Below, in pieces: positions 1 to 12,000 of a stretch of DNA of 38,393 nt. Within the stretch, counting starts at the first letter, position 1, and every line of letters starts with the position of its first letter. The DNA is taken from assembly GCA_025357175.1 (NCBI GenBank), contig JANXPS010000018.1, positions 1 to 38,393 of the forward strand, given 5' to 3'. The DNA comes from Deltaproteobacteria bacterium (lineage in GTDB: Bacteria > Desulfobacterota > Deferrimicrobia > Deferrimicrobiales > Deferrimicrobiaceae). Made by a program: the position numbers and the translations under genes. The notes below the pieces were generated by a model, which saw only the letters and a program-made list of their open reading frames with translations, was not told the origin of the DNA and did no database searches.

Positions 1-2
1 CA

Positions 3-3000
3 CTCGCGGTCGACCACGTGTCGGCGGGCGCCGAAGTCCGTCTCAAGGGCAAGAGCGGCCTGACCGACGGGCGGGCCGCCGACTCCGACGTCGCCAACGT
101 CACGGGCGGCGACATCATCCTCGAGGGCGGCAGCGGCGGCATAGGCGCACCCGGCGCCGGCAACGCGTTCGACGTCCTCCTCAACGGGACCACCGGCCTG
201 ACGGCGCGGGCGGCCAACGACGTGTACATCACCTCCGAGGGCGACCTCCGGTTGATGGAGATTTATTCCGCGGGCGGCACGATCGACCTGCGCAGCAAAC
301 TGTCGATCCTCGACGCGTACGACGAGGTCACCCAGGCGACGCTCGCCGAAAAGCCGTTCGCGAAGATCACGGGCGCTTCCGCCTACCTCAAGGCCGGCGA
401 CCATATCGGCACTTCAGGCAATGCGATCGAGACCAAGCTCGGGACGATCTCGGCCACGGCCGAAAACGACATCTTCCTGTACGAGATTTCCACGCACGCG
501 ATGTCTGTCGGGACGGTCGAATCGACCGGCGGCGACGTGTCGCTTTCCGCCGACTACGGCATCGAGAAAAAGGCCGGCAGCACGGGGGCCAACGTCATCG
601 GCGACAGCATCGTGCTGTCGAACCTCATGGCCGGTTCCATCGGCGTGGCAGGCGGCAGCCAGGACCTCGTGGTCAAGACGCGCGCCTTGACCGGGGCGGG
701 CGTCCCGACGGAAGACCGGGGCCTCTCGACCCACGCCTTCGGCAACATCTACATCCAGGCGTCGGGCGACCTCTACCTCAACGCCGTGTCCGCCGACAAC
801 GGCGGCGACGCCTACATCTCGGCGCCGACCGGCCGCATCATCAACGGCCGCCTCTCGGGCGGGGCCAACGTCACCTCGGGCCGCACGCGCCTCTTCGCCA
901 ATGGCGACATCGGGGCGGCGGGCAACGCGATCACCTCCGAAGTCAGCGCCCTCGAAGGGCTCTCGATCGCCGGCTCCTTCTTCCTCGCCAACAGCGGCGA
1001 CATGACGATCGGCGGCATCACCGGCGCGGCCAAGGCGATCGACGCGGCCGGCCCGGTCGACATCTCCAACGCCTGCGAAACCTGGGTCGAAGGCGACGTC
1101 GAGTCCGACGGCAACGTCAACATCACCACCGACGACGACTGGCAGCCCGGTGACGAGGAAGCGCGCGACGAGATCATCGTCCGAAGCGGCAAAACCATCC
1201 GCTCCACCGACCTGGTTCACGGCAGCGTCACGCTCAGGGCCGGCGACGGGGTCAAGGTCGAGGCCGGCGGAACCGTCGCCTCGGGCCACATCGTGATCGG
1301 CACCGTGGACGGCGACGGCGACGGCAACGTCATCGAGCTTTACGGAACGCTGACCGCGGGCGACGTTCTCGTCGAGGGCGGCGCCCACAACGACACCATC
1401 GTGATCACCAACACGTCCAGCCCGACGACCGTCAACGCGGGCGGCGGCGACGATACCGTCCACATCGGCAGCCACGCGACGCCGACGACGAATACCGGCG
1501 GGACGACGCAGCGGATCGCGGCCGGACTGACGGTCAACGGCGGCACCGGGAACGATACGGTCGTCGTCGACGACACCGGCTCGAACACGGCGCGCACCCT
1601 CGTACTCACCGACTCCACGATCGACGGAATCTCCCCGGCGACCATCCATTATTCCGGCCTCGAAACGCTCGACATCCACCTCGGGAACCTCGGCAACACG
1701 GCGAAAGTGCGCTCGACGGCGCTCGACGCCACGACGACGATCACGACCGGCGGCGGCTCCGACACGATCTACGTCGGCAGCAGCGACGACGGCGTCAGCA
1801 CGGTCAACGGCCTGGCGGGCCGCCTGATTCTCGACGGGCAGGTCGGCACCGACACGCTCCGCATAGACGACATGGGCGATGACTCCGACAACACGGGCGC
1901 GATGACGCGCGACTCCGTCACCGGCCTTGGCACCGCGGGGATCGACTACACGCGCCTCGAGGCGATGACCGTCGACATGGGCACGGGCGGCGACGATTTC
2001 ACGATTTCCAGCGTGAACGCGGCGACCTCGACCTTCGTCAACGGAAACGCCGGCAACGACATCGTCCGCGTCGGGACGCTGCTGACCGATATCGGCGGCC
2101 CCCTTTACATCCAGGGCGGCGAGGGCGACGACCGGCTGGTGGTCGACAATTCCTCCCAGACGCAGGGACAGGAAGGGACGATGCTGGCCGAGACGCGCGA
2201 AGGGGCCGATCCCGACACGTACCTGCTCTCCGGCTTCGGCCTCTCTCCCGCCGGAATCGATTACCGGGCGTTCGAGAAGTTCGCCCTCAAGCTCGGCACC
2301 GGCGACGACAAGCTGTATGTCGCCACCACGATCCCCGGCGACAACGTCATCGACCTGAACGACGGCAACGACGTCGTCAACATCAACGAGATCGACGGCA
2401 GCGTGGTCCCGACGAAAACCGGCAGCACGACGGTCTTCGGCGGCATCGGGAACGACATCTTCCGGGTGAACTACGACGGCAACGGCAACCAGACGTTCCA
2501 GAACGGTATCCACGGCGAGTTGTCGCTGCACGGCGGCGCCGGCAGCGACCTTTACCAGATCGGCCTCTCCGGCGGCGGCTCCTCGATCATCAACGTCACC
2601 GACCTTGCGCCGTCAAACGACCTCGGCATCAACATCATGGAAGTCTACGGGACGAACCTGCCCGACTACTTCCTGTTCCGCCCGAACACGATCGCGTCGG
2701 TCGAACTGGGCGCCGAACGCCAGCCGCTGCCCGGCGGCGGGATCGAACGGATCAACTACGACCGCAGCCTGAACGGCGGGATCAACGTATACGGCCGCGA
2801 CGGGGACGACACGTTCGTCTTCGACGAAACGAGCGCCCCGTTGACCGTCTACGGCGACGGCGGCAACGACACATTCCAGGTCGGCCAGATGTTCAAGTCG
2901 CAGCGAGACGCAGCGGCGGGCCTGGCACCGGAAGACACCTTCGAAACGATCGCAACCACGCAGGGCTACCTGAGCAACGGCGCCAGCGAGCCGCTCACGC

Positions 3001-6000
3001 TTTACGGCGGCACGGGCGACGATTCTTTCACCGTCTACCACACCGGCGCCGAACTGTTCCTGTTCGGCGAAGCGGGCGACGACACCTTCCGCGTCCACGC
3101 GTTCGTCAAGATCGATCCGAACGACCTGAAGAAGCCGTTTACGAACATCAACGGGGGGCAGGGTTCCGACTTCATCACCTACACGGTCAACGCCCCGGTC
3201 AACATCGACGGCGGCGATGGCTTCGACACGCTCACCATCGTCGGAAGCGAGTTCGGCGACGACTTCGTCATCACCGACAAGGGAATCTACGGCGCCGGCT
3301 TCCCGGTCCGCTATACCGGCCTCGAGAAGATCACCGTCGACGGCATGCAGGGCAACGACACCTTCTTCATCGAGAGCACGCCCGAGAACGTCCAGCTCGA
3401 GATCGTGGGCGGCCTCGGCAGCGACACATTCAACATCGGAGGCAGCAACGGGCAGCCGGTCACCGTGGTCGGGAAGAACATGGACGGCCACAGCGGGCTG
3501 ATCGACAACGACATCAACGCGGCCCTTTCCTCCGCGGATTACGCGAACCTGTTCGTGCCCGACGTTTCCGCGATCATCGCCGACGCCGACAGCGCCGGTG
3601 TGGTCATCCGCCCGGTCGACGACACGACGACGCTCCTCGAGGGCGGCACGACGCTGATGACCTACGCGGTCGTCCTGGCGCGGCAGCCCGAGGAAGACGT
3701 CCGCGTCACCGCCACGCAGAGCAAGCCGAACGAATCCGACGCGAAGGCCGGCGGCAAGGGCGTCCTTCTCAACGGCTGCGCCGACGGCGTCACGCTTCTG
3801 TTCAGCCGAGACAACTGGTACGTCCCGCAGTACGTGACGGTTTCCGCTCCGGCCGACGCGCTGGCCGAAGGCACCAAGTCGTATGTCATCCAGCACACCG
3901 CGGTGCAGGGCGCCGATCCGAACGACGGCGGCGCTTACGACGGCGTCAAGGTGGCATCGCTCAAGACCACCGTGCTCGATGGCGACCAGGCCGGCGTCAT
4001 GGTGACGCAGACGAACGGCGGCACCGCCGTCGCGGAAGGGGCGTCCGACGTCAACGGCACCTCCCGCACCGACACCTACCAGGTGGTGCTGACGCAGAAA
4101 CCGACGGGCACGGTTCACATCGTCCTCACGAACGCCGACGGAAGGCTGCTGCTCGACGGCTCTCCGGCCACCGCGTCAGCAGACGACACGGTCAACCGTT
4201 TCGAACTCACCTTCGACGAGACGAACTGGAACGTTGCCCAGACCGTCGTCGTCGCCTCCGCCGGCCCGGACGGCGTGGTGCAGGGAAACGCCTACTCGCG
4301 CATCACGCAGCGGGTCGACTCGAACGACCTGTCCGCCTTCTATGCGCTGTCCGTCGACAACGTCGCCTCGAACCTCTCCGGGAAACTCGCAGGCGAAGTG
4401 ACGCAGGATTATGCGACCTCCTACGACCCGGCAACCCGCATCCTTTCCGTCACGGGCTCCGGCTTCAGCGCGTCGGCGTCGTTCAAGTATTCCGCCTACG
4501 CCGATCCGTCGGCACTCGAAATCACCGACTCCGCTCCGAGCGGATCGAAGTGGCTCGAAGCCGGCGTCACCCTGTCCGGAACCCCGGAGGCGGGTCAGAG
4601 CTGGTCGCTCGTCCTGAACGGAAAGTCCTACTCGTACAACGTCGAGGAGGGCGACTCGCTCCAGTACGTCGAGCATGTGCTGTCGCTGCAGGCCGGCGTC
4701 CGCGGATACGCGACCTCGTTCGACGGAACCTCGATCTCCATCACGGCGAAGGATGGCTCCGCCTTCTCGGCCTCGCTCAAGATCGACGGCGTCCTAACGC
4801 CAGGGCAGATCGCCGTGGAAGGCACCCGCGCCCTCGGGCGCGTCGACATCCAACTCGGCGATTCTGCGGCGCTCGGAAACGTCTGGACCGTTACGCTCAA
4901 CGGCAAGGCGTACGCCTTCACAGCCGGGGGCAACCGGACGGCCGAGGAGATCGCTCCGCTGGACGTCCTGGTCGCCGACGCCGACACACCGGGCGTCCTG
5001 GTCACGCAGACGGGAGGCAACACGCAGGTGATCGAGCCGACCGACTACTCGGTCATCGGAAGCGGTGCGGTCACATCGGCGATCGACGGATCGCACTTCA
5101 TCGCGGACTTCGGCCAGTCGGTCCTGCAGGAAACCTCATCGCTGCACGACACGATCGACTCCGCGCAGGACCTCGATCTCGGCAAGTGGAGCCTCAACGC
5201 CAATACCGAGATACAGCAGGCCGGAGAGATCCCGCACATCACCCTGCAGGCGGCGGGCGACAACACGCCCGACTACTACAAGTTCACCGTCACCCAGAAG
5301 ATGATCGCCGACGCGACCGACGGAAAAGTATCGGTGATCCTCGACGTCGACCACGGCTACGAAGATGGCGACACGGTCTTCTGGGGGAGCCAGATCACGC
5401 TGTTCGACGCAGCGGGACAGGTGATGACGGATACCTCCCGGACCGTCTCCCCCTTGGACTGGACCGTCAATTCCGATTCGAACGGCCACCCGATCTCGAT
5501 GGGGACCGGCTTCTCCGATCCCGCGACGGCCGGCGCGGGAGGCAGCAGCACCTACCTCGACGACTACCTCGCGTGGGACGTCACATCGGCCGGCACCTAC
5601 ACGGTCAAGGTCGACAACTGGCTCTCCTGGTACACCTACTGGCAGACCGGTTCCACGACCGGCGTCCCCCAAGGCACCGACTACGACCTGCAGGTGTCCG
5701 TCGAGAATCACGGGACCAACAACTTCCGCTTCAGTCCCGACCCGATCTTCGAGGCCGAACCGGTCAACAACGTCTCGCAAAACATCGACGCGACGGGCAA
5801 CTGGTCCACCTTCTACGACCCCAAGGTCGGCAACACCGACTACACGGGCGGCCTCACGGGTTCGAGCACTCCGTACGTCAAGATCATCGGCTCGGGCGAC
5901 GGCAGCAAGGACGTCTACCAGTTCACGGTCACGAGCGACATGCTCAACCCGACGTCGACGGACAACGTCACCGGACCCACGGTGGCCGGCAGCTACTACA

Positions 6001-9000
6001 AGAGCGCCGATCTCGTCTTCCGCGGTGCCGGATCCGTCGGCGACGTGTGGACGCTGACGCTCGACGGCAAGGACTACAGCTACACCGCGACGACCGCCAG
6101 CCTGTCCGAGGTCGTCATCGGACTCGAGGCGACATTGCCGACCGGCACGGCCGGATACGGGCTCTCGACCGGGACGACCGGCGAGACCGGCGACACGCTG
6201 TCCATCAGCCTTGCGAACGGCTTCCGGATCGACGGCCTCAAGCGCGTCGCGGCCGACGCCGGCACCACCTCCCGCCTCGAGACGACCGGGGGCACCGCGT
6301 TCACGCACGCCGATATCGCCCTGGGCGGTACCGTCTCGCCCGGCGGCCGCTGGACGCTCACCGTGGGCGGCAACGTCTACTTCCGCGATATCGGGGCGAC
6401 TGCGGTCGGGCAGGACGTCATCGCTGCGGACATCGTCTCGCAGATCACGGGCGACAGCGGCGCGACCTTCACGGCCTCCGTCGATTCCGTCGACGACCGG
6501 CTGATCCACATCGACGCCAAGGCCGGCAACACGGCCGGCTTCACCGTCGCCTTCATGCAGTCCGGCAGCAGCGCGCAGCTGCTGTCCGGAACCGCGGATA
6601 TCTCCGGCACGCCGGTGCAGTCCACCGCCTCGACGGTCCGCTGGTCGACCGCCGATCTTGTCCTCCAGGGAAGCGCGGTCCAGAACGAGACGTGGCGGGT
6701 GACGCTCGGCCTCATCCAGATCAATTCGGCCATGGTTTCCTCGACGGACACGCTGGACGACGTCGGCGCCGACCTGATGGGAAAGATCAACAGCGACAGC
6801 CGGACGAAGGACGACTACGTCGCGGCGTACTCCGCGGACAGCAAGACGCTGGAAATCAAGCTGAAGGCAGGCGGGTCCGTCAAGAGCTTCACCGCCGCGA
6901 TCGACATCCTGCCCGGCTCCAGGGGCACCATCACCGCAGGCAGCGGCGTCGTGACGCACGGCATCACGCTCACAGGCACGCCGGCGGCGGGGCAGATCTG
7001 GTCGCTGGTGGCCGATGCGGGATCCGCGGGCAAGACGACCGTCACCCAGGTCGTCGACGCGACGCACGATACATTGGGCAAGATCGCGGAGTCGCTGGCC
7101 GGCAAGCTGGTTGCCGCCAACTCCGACTACCGCGCCGTGGACGACAACGGAACCGTCGTGGCCAGCAACGTCAACAACGACGCCTTCACGGTCACCTCCA
7201 CCGTCAACCCGCTCCTCTCCTCCGCCGACGTCTCGACGTCTGTCCGCACGGTTTCATTGACCGGAACGGTCGTCACGGGCGAGAAGTGGACGGTCTCGTT
7301 CGACATCAACGGGACCGCCGATTCGGTCGAGCACCTCGTCGCCGATTCCGCAACCGAAATGCTGGCCGACATCGCCAAGGACCTTTCCGACAAGCTCGTG
7401 GCGAAGGGCTGCACGTCGGTCTCCGTCGGCGGGACGGTTATCGTCGAAGGACTCGCCTCCGGCGACACGGTCACCGCATCCACCACATCGGCGGGCACGG
7501 TGACGGCCGACGATTCCAACGCGAGCGCGCGCACCCTCGATCTGGCCGGTACCCGCACCAAGGACGAAGTCTGGACGATGTCGATCATGTCCGGCGCCAC
7601 CGTCCTCGGGACCGCATCGCATACCGTTGGGGCCAATGGCGAGAGCCTCACGACCATCGCCCTGGATTTGGCGACCCAGCTTTCGGCGGGCGATTACGGG
7701 GCGGTCAGCGACAGCGGTCGCGTCACCGTTGCGGGGCTCGCTTCGGGGAGCGCATTCACCCTGACCTATACGGTAGATGGCGTTGCAGGTTCCGCGACGG
7801 ATTCCGCGGCGACCGTTCACCGCTTCAACATCGGCGGAACGGCGGGGACCGGAGAGACCTTCAGCATCACGGAAGGAACGACGACCAGGACCCACGTTGC
7901 CGCGGACGGCCAGCTGCCGGGCGCCATCGCAACCGACTTTGCCACCAAGCTTACGACCGGCAACTACAAGGCATTCGCGAGCGGCGGTTCGGTCGTCATC
8001 GTCCGGATCGACAGCGGCACATACGGCGCCTCCACGAGCTCGGTGTCGAAGGGCGGGGTCGATACGGTCTCGACGCCCAAGGCGACGGCCTTCACGCTCG
8101 AAGGCACGCCTGCATCCGGGCAGATCTGGTCGGCTTCGATTTCCGGCGGCGGCCCGTCCACGTCGCATCCGTTCGCCACAGGCGATACCGTTCCGAAGAT
8201 CGCCACCGCCCTTGCATCCGGTCTTGTCGGTTCGGGCTACGTCGCCTACGCGACCGGAGACACCGTCACGGTCTGCAAGATCGACGGGAGCTCCTTCACC
8301 GCAACCTTCACGCTTTCCCCCGGCGGATCCGCGGCGACGGTCGCGACGTCGATCATCGCGCTGGGCGGAACGGCCTCGATCGGCGAGACATGGTCCGTGT
8401 CCGTCGATGGCGGCGGGCCGGTCGCTTCCCACATCGTCGCCGCGAACGGAGAGGCGATGTCCGTCATCGCCGCCGATCTCGTCGGCCAGCTGAACGGAAC
8501 CGAAACGGACGGCTACACCGCCGTGTACAAGAACGGGAAGATCGTCGTCTCGAAGGTCGGGGCGGCCTCCCTGACGATTACCAAGCCCCCGGTCCAGTCG
8601 CCTCCCTCCGCCGGCAGCGTGCTCTTCAAGGGCACGCCGAAAACGACCTTCTCCCAGTCCGCGTCGCTGCTCGACGTCGACGGCGTCGCCGACGGAAAGT
8701 GCGCAAGCGACGACCAGTGGACGATCACCGTCGGGGGGCACACGTTCACCTGGCCGGCGACCGTCTCCGGCACCCCGACCGACGCATCGGTCGACCTCGA
8801 CACCGTGGCCGCCGGGCTTGCCGGGCTGCTGAACGGTTCCGCGTACGGCTACACGGCGACCGCGACCAACCACTCCGTCAGCGTTTCGAAGGCCGACGGA
8901 TCCTCCCTGTCGGTCGGCGACGTATCGGTCTCCATCAAGCGCGCAGGGACGACGCCCGTCACCGAATCCGACACGCGCACGCACTACAGCACGGCGCACG

Positions 9001-12000
9001 TGTTCCTCTCCAGCGCAGCCGACGTCGTGCACTCGGGCGACGTCTGGTCGATCGCGGTCAACGGGCGGACGTTCCGTTACACGGTGCCCAACGTCGATCC
9101 GGACCACTACGTCTACAGTTCCGACCTGAACATCAACCTGGTCGCGCAAGGGTTGGCCGACGCGATCAACGCGGCGAACCTCTCCTTCTCCGCGTCGAAC
9201 TCGAGCAACGAGGTCACCATCAACGACCGGGACGGCGTGCTCACCGGGCCTTCCCAGACGATCACGGTCGATACGCGCCGGGGCGACGGCACGGTCCGCA
9301 GCATCTTCGACATCGATTCGGTCACCGAGAACGTCGGGTTCATCGTCGCCGACGGCGGCGTCCACTATTACATCGACCGCCCGACGCTTACGCTGCTCAA
9401 GGACGGCAACCCGACCCCGCTCGCCTACAGCAACGGCTCGACGCTCGTCGACAAGGGGAGCCAGTCGACCGACGACCCGTTCCTCGACTACAAGATCGCC
9501 AGCGCAGGCAGCTACAGCGTCCAGGTCGGCACCGTTCGCCACTATACCGACGGCTTCCGGCCCGATGCCGAACTCGGAGTGGTCGCCCCCGGCATCTCCT
9601 ATCAGCTCGATGTCTCCGTTCCCGAACATGCGTACAACCACGACATCCTGGGCCTCGTGGGCAAGCAGGTGCGCATCACCGGCGGCACGGGCATGGGCGA
9701 GTCGGCCACCATCACGAAGTACGACGCCGAGCGGAAGCAGTTCACGATCGACTCGACCTGGGCCACGCTGCCCGACGACACCAGCATCATCGAGATCGGG
9801 ACGGCCTCCGCGATCCCGCCCGCGGTCGACACCTACAGCGTCGTACTCTCGAGCGCCCCGCAGGGCGACGTCGTCGTCGACGTCGTGCCGCAGGCGACAC
9901 GCACCTACAATTCGGCAAAGGCGTTCGACCCGGCATCCAACTTCGGACAGAGCAACATCGTCCAGGTAAAAGCCGCGACGACGCAGGCGATGTTCCACCT
10001 TTCCGGCACGGCTACGGACGGGCTCGACTGGACGGTGACGCTCAACAGCGGCAGCTACACCGCCACCGGTGCCGACCTCGCGACGGTCGCGGCGAACCTG
10101 GCCGACGAAATCAACAAGGACATCCGCTTCACGGCGACGGTCGGAGAGGACGGCGTCACGCTGTTCGTCACCTCGGACGACCGCTTCTACGCCGGCGCAT
10201 CGCTCGAGGCAGGCCTCCAGGGCAGCGTGACGGTCACGCCGCAGCTGCGCTTCACCGCCGGCAACTGGGGCACCCCCCAGTCCGTCGAGGTGCAGGGCCT
10301 CGCCGACCACCTCGTCGACGGCAGCGACGCCCTGGTCTTCCCCGCGTTCGCAGACCGCGTCAACGCGATCCGGGGGCCGGTCACCATCGACGGCGGCATC
10401 AAGATCAACGCCGAGCGTTCGCTCAACGATCCGTTCCTGCTGCCGGGCGAGACCAACTATCCGAAGGCCGACGGAAGCCTGTCCGGCTTCGGCTTCATCG
10501 ACATCGACGGTGTCCGCTACGCGACGCTCACCGACGCCTCGGCCACGCACGTCGATCCGGGCGTCGGCATCAAGGACGGCTTCGATCCGCGCATGAACGG
10601 CTACCCGTACGCCTTCACGATCCTCTCCGGCCCCGACAAGGGCGCCGTCTACGACGTCAAGCAAGTGCTTCTCGACGGCGACGGCAACCCGACGGGCACG
10701 ATCGTCCTCGACATTGCCTACGACAGCGTCGCGGCCGGTTCGAGGCCGGGTTCCGGCGACAGCTACTTCTACGCGCCGGTCAACCGCAACTTCCTCGTGA
10801 CGGAAACGGACCAGGTCGACACGCTCAACGTCTTCAACGGCAACAGCCCCTCCGACGACACGGGCGTGCTGACCGGCACGCACATCGGCGGACTCGGAAT
10901 GGGTGGCGACACGGTCATCGGCGGAAGCCCCATCCAGGGCGGCATCGATTACCGCAATATCGAGGCGCTGAACATCGACCTCGGCAGCGGAAATGACACG
11001 TTCACGGTCGAGTCCACCCACGCGGGTTCCACCGCCATCAACACCGGCGCAGGAAACGACGTCGTCACCGTCAAGACGATCTCGGGCCACACCACGATCT
11101 CGACCGGCGCCGGAGCCGACGTCGTGAACGTCGGCAGCGACAACGGCATCGTCGACCAGATCGCCGGTCTCCTTGCGGTGAACATGGGCGGCAATTCAGG
11201 CGACAAGCTCGCCGCCGTCAACACGGGCGACAGCGGCGACAACGTCGCGACGGTGACCGGCACCACCATCACCGGCCTCGACATGCCGACGGTCGGCAGC
11301 GTGCAGAGCGTCTACGTCCAGGCTCGCACCGGTTCTTTCGCGTTGTCCGCGGCCGGATACGGGCAGATCATGGTCGAGTACGGCACCTCAGCCTCCGACG
11401 TCCAGGCTGCGCTCAACGACCTGTTCGGAACGGCCGACGACGTCAAGGTCGCCGAGTCGCGGGACGTCCGCTACGGGGAGCTGTGGTCGGTCTCCTACAA
11501 CGTCACCTTCGTCGACTCCCTCGCCGGAACCGCGATTCCGCAACTTGCGTGGGTCGAGGGGCAGGGCGGCCTCACGGGCTATCCCGACTCCTCCGCCTAT
11601 GTACGCGTTTCCACGGCGGTCGATCCGCAGGCGCCGCCGCAGCTGCCGTCGGTCCAGACCGTGACCGTCCATGCGACGGAAGGGACCTTCCGGATCGGCT
11701 TTGCGCTTGATCCCACCGATCCGTCCGCGATCACTTATACCGGCGACATCAAGGCCGGCGCCTCCGGCGACGACGTGCTCAAGGCGCTCTCGGCCGTCCT
11801 CGACCCGAACAACGTCCACCCGGACCGGCCGTACACCAAGAACGTGGCCGTGAGGCAGTTCGGGGACGACTACGTGATCACCTTCCAGGGCGCGCAGCGC
11901 ACCCTGACGATCTCCGGAATCGTAAACGACACGGACGGCTCCGTCACCTGCGCGACGCGGATGAACGGCATCAACTACTACGGCGTGGATACGCTCGACC

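Noticed and set aside
4550..10996. A 2148-codon open frame on the + strand, offset inside the giant gene
   Set aside because: Arg/Pro/His-rich, without domains. It is a by-product of GC-rich codon bias over the real frame, which has clear repeats.
7254..11090. A 1278-codon open frame on the - strand
   Set aside because: Antisense to the giant gene with Arg/Val/Asp-rich low-complexity translation and no motifs. The same reasoning removes other long antisense frames, e.g. 5136-7067 and 17884-19635.
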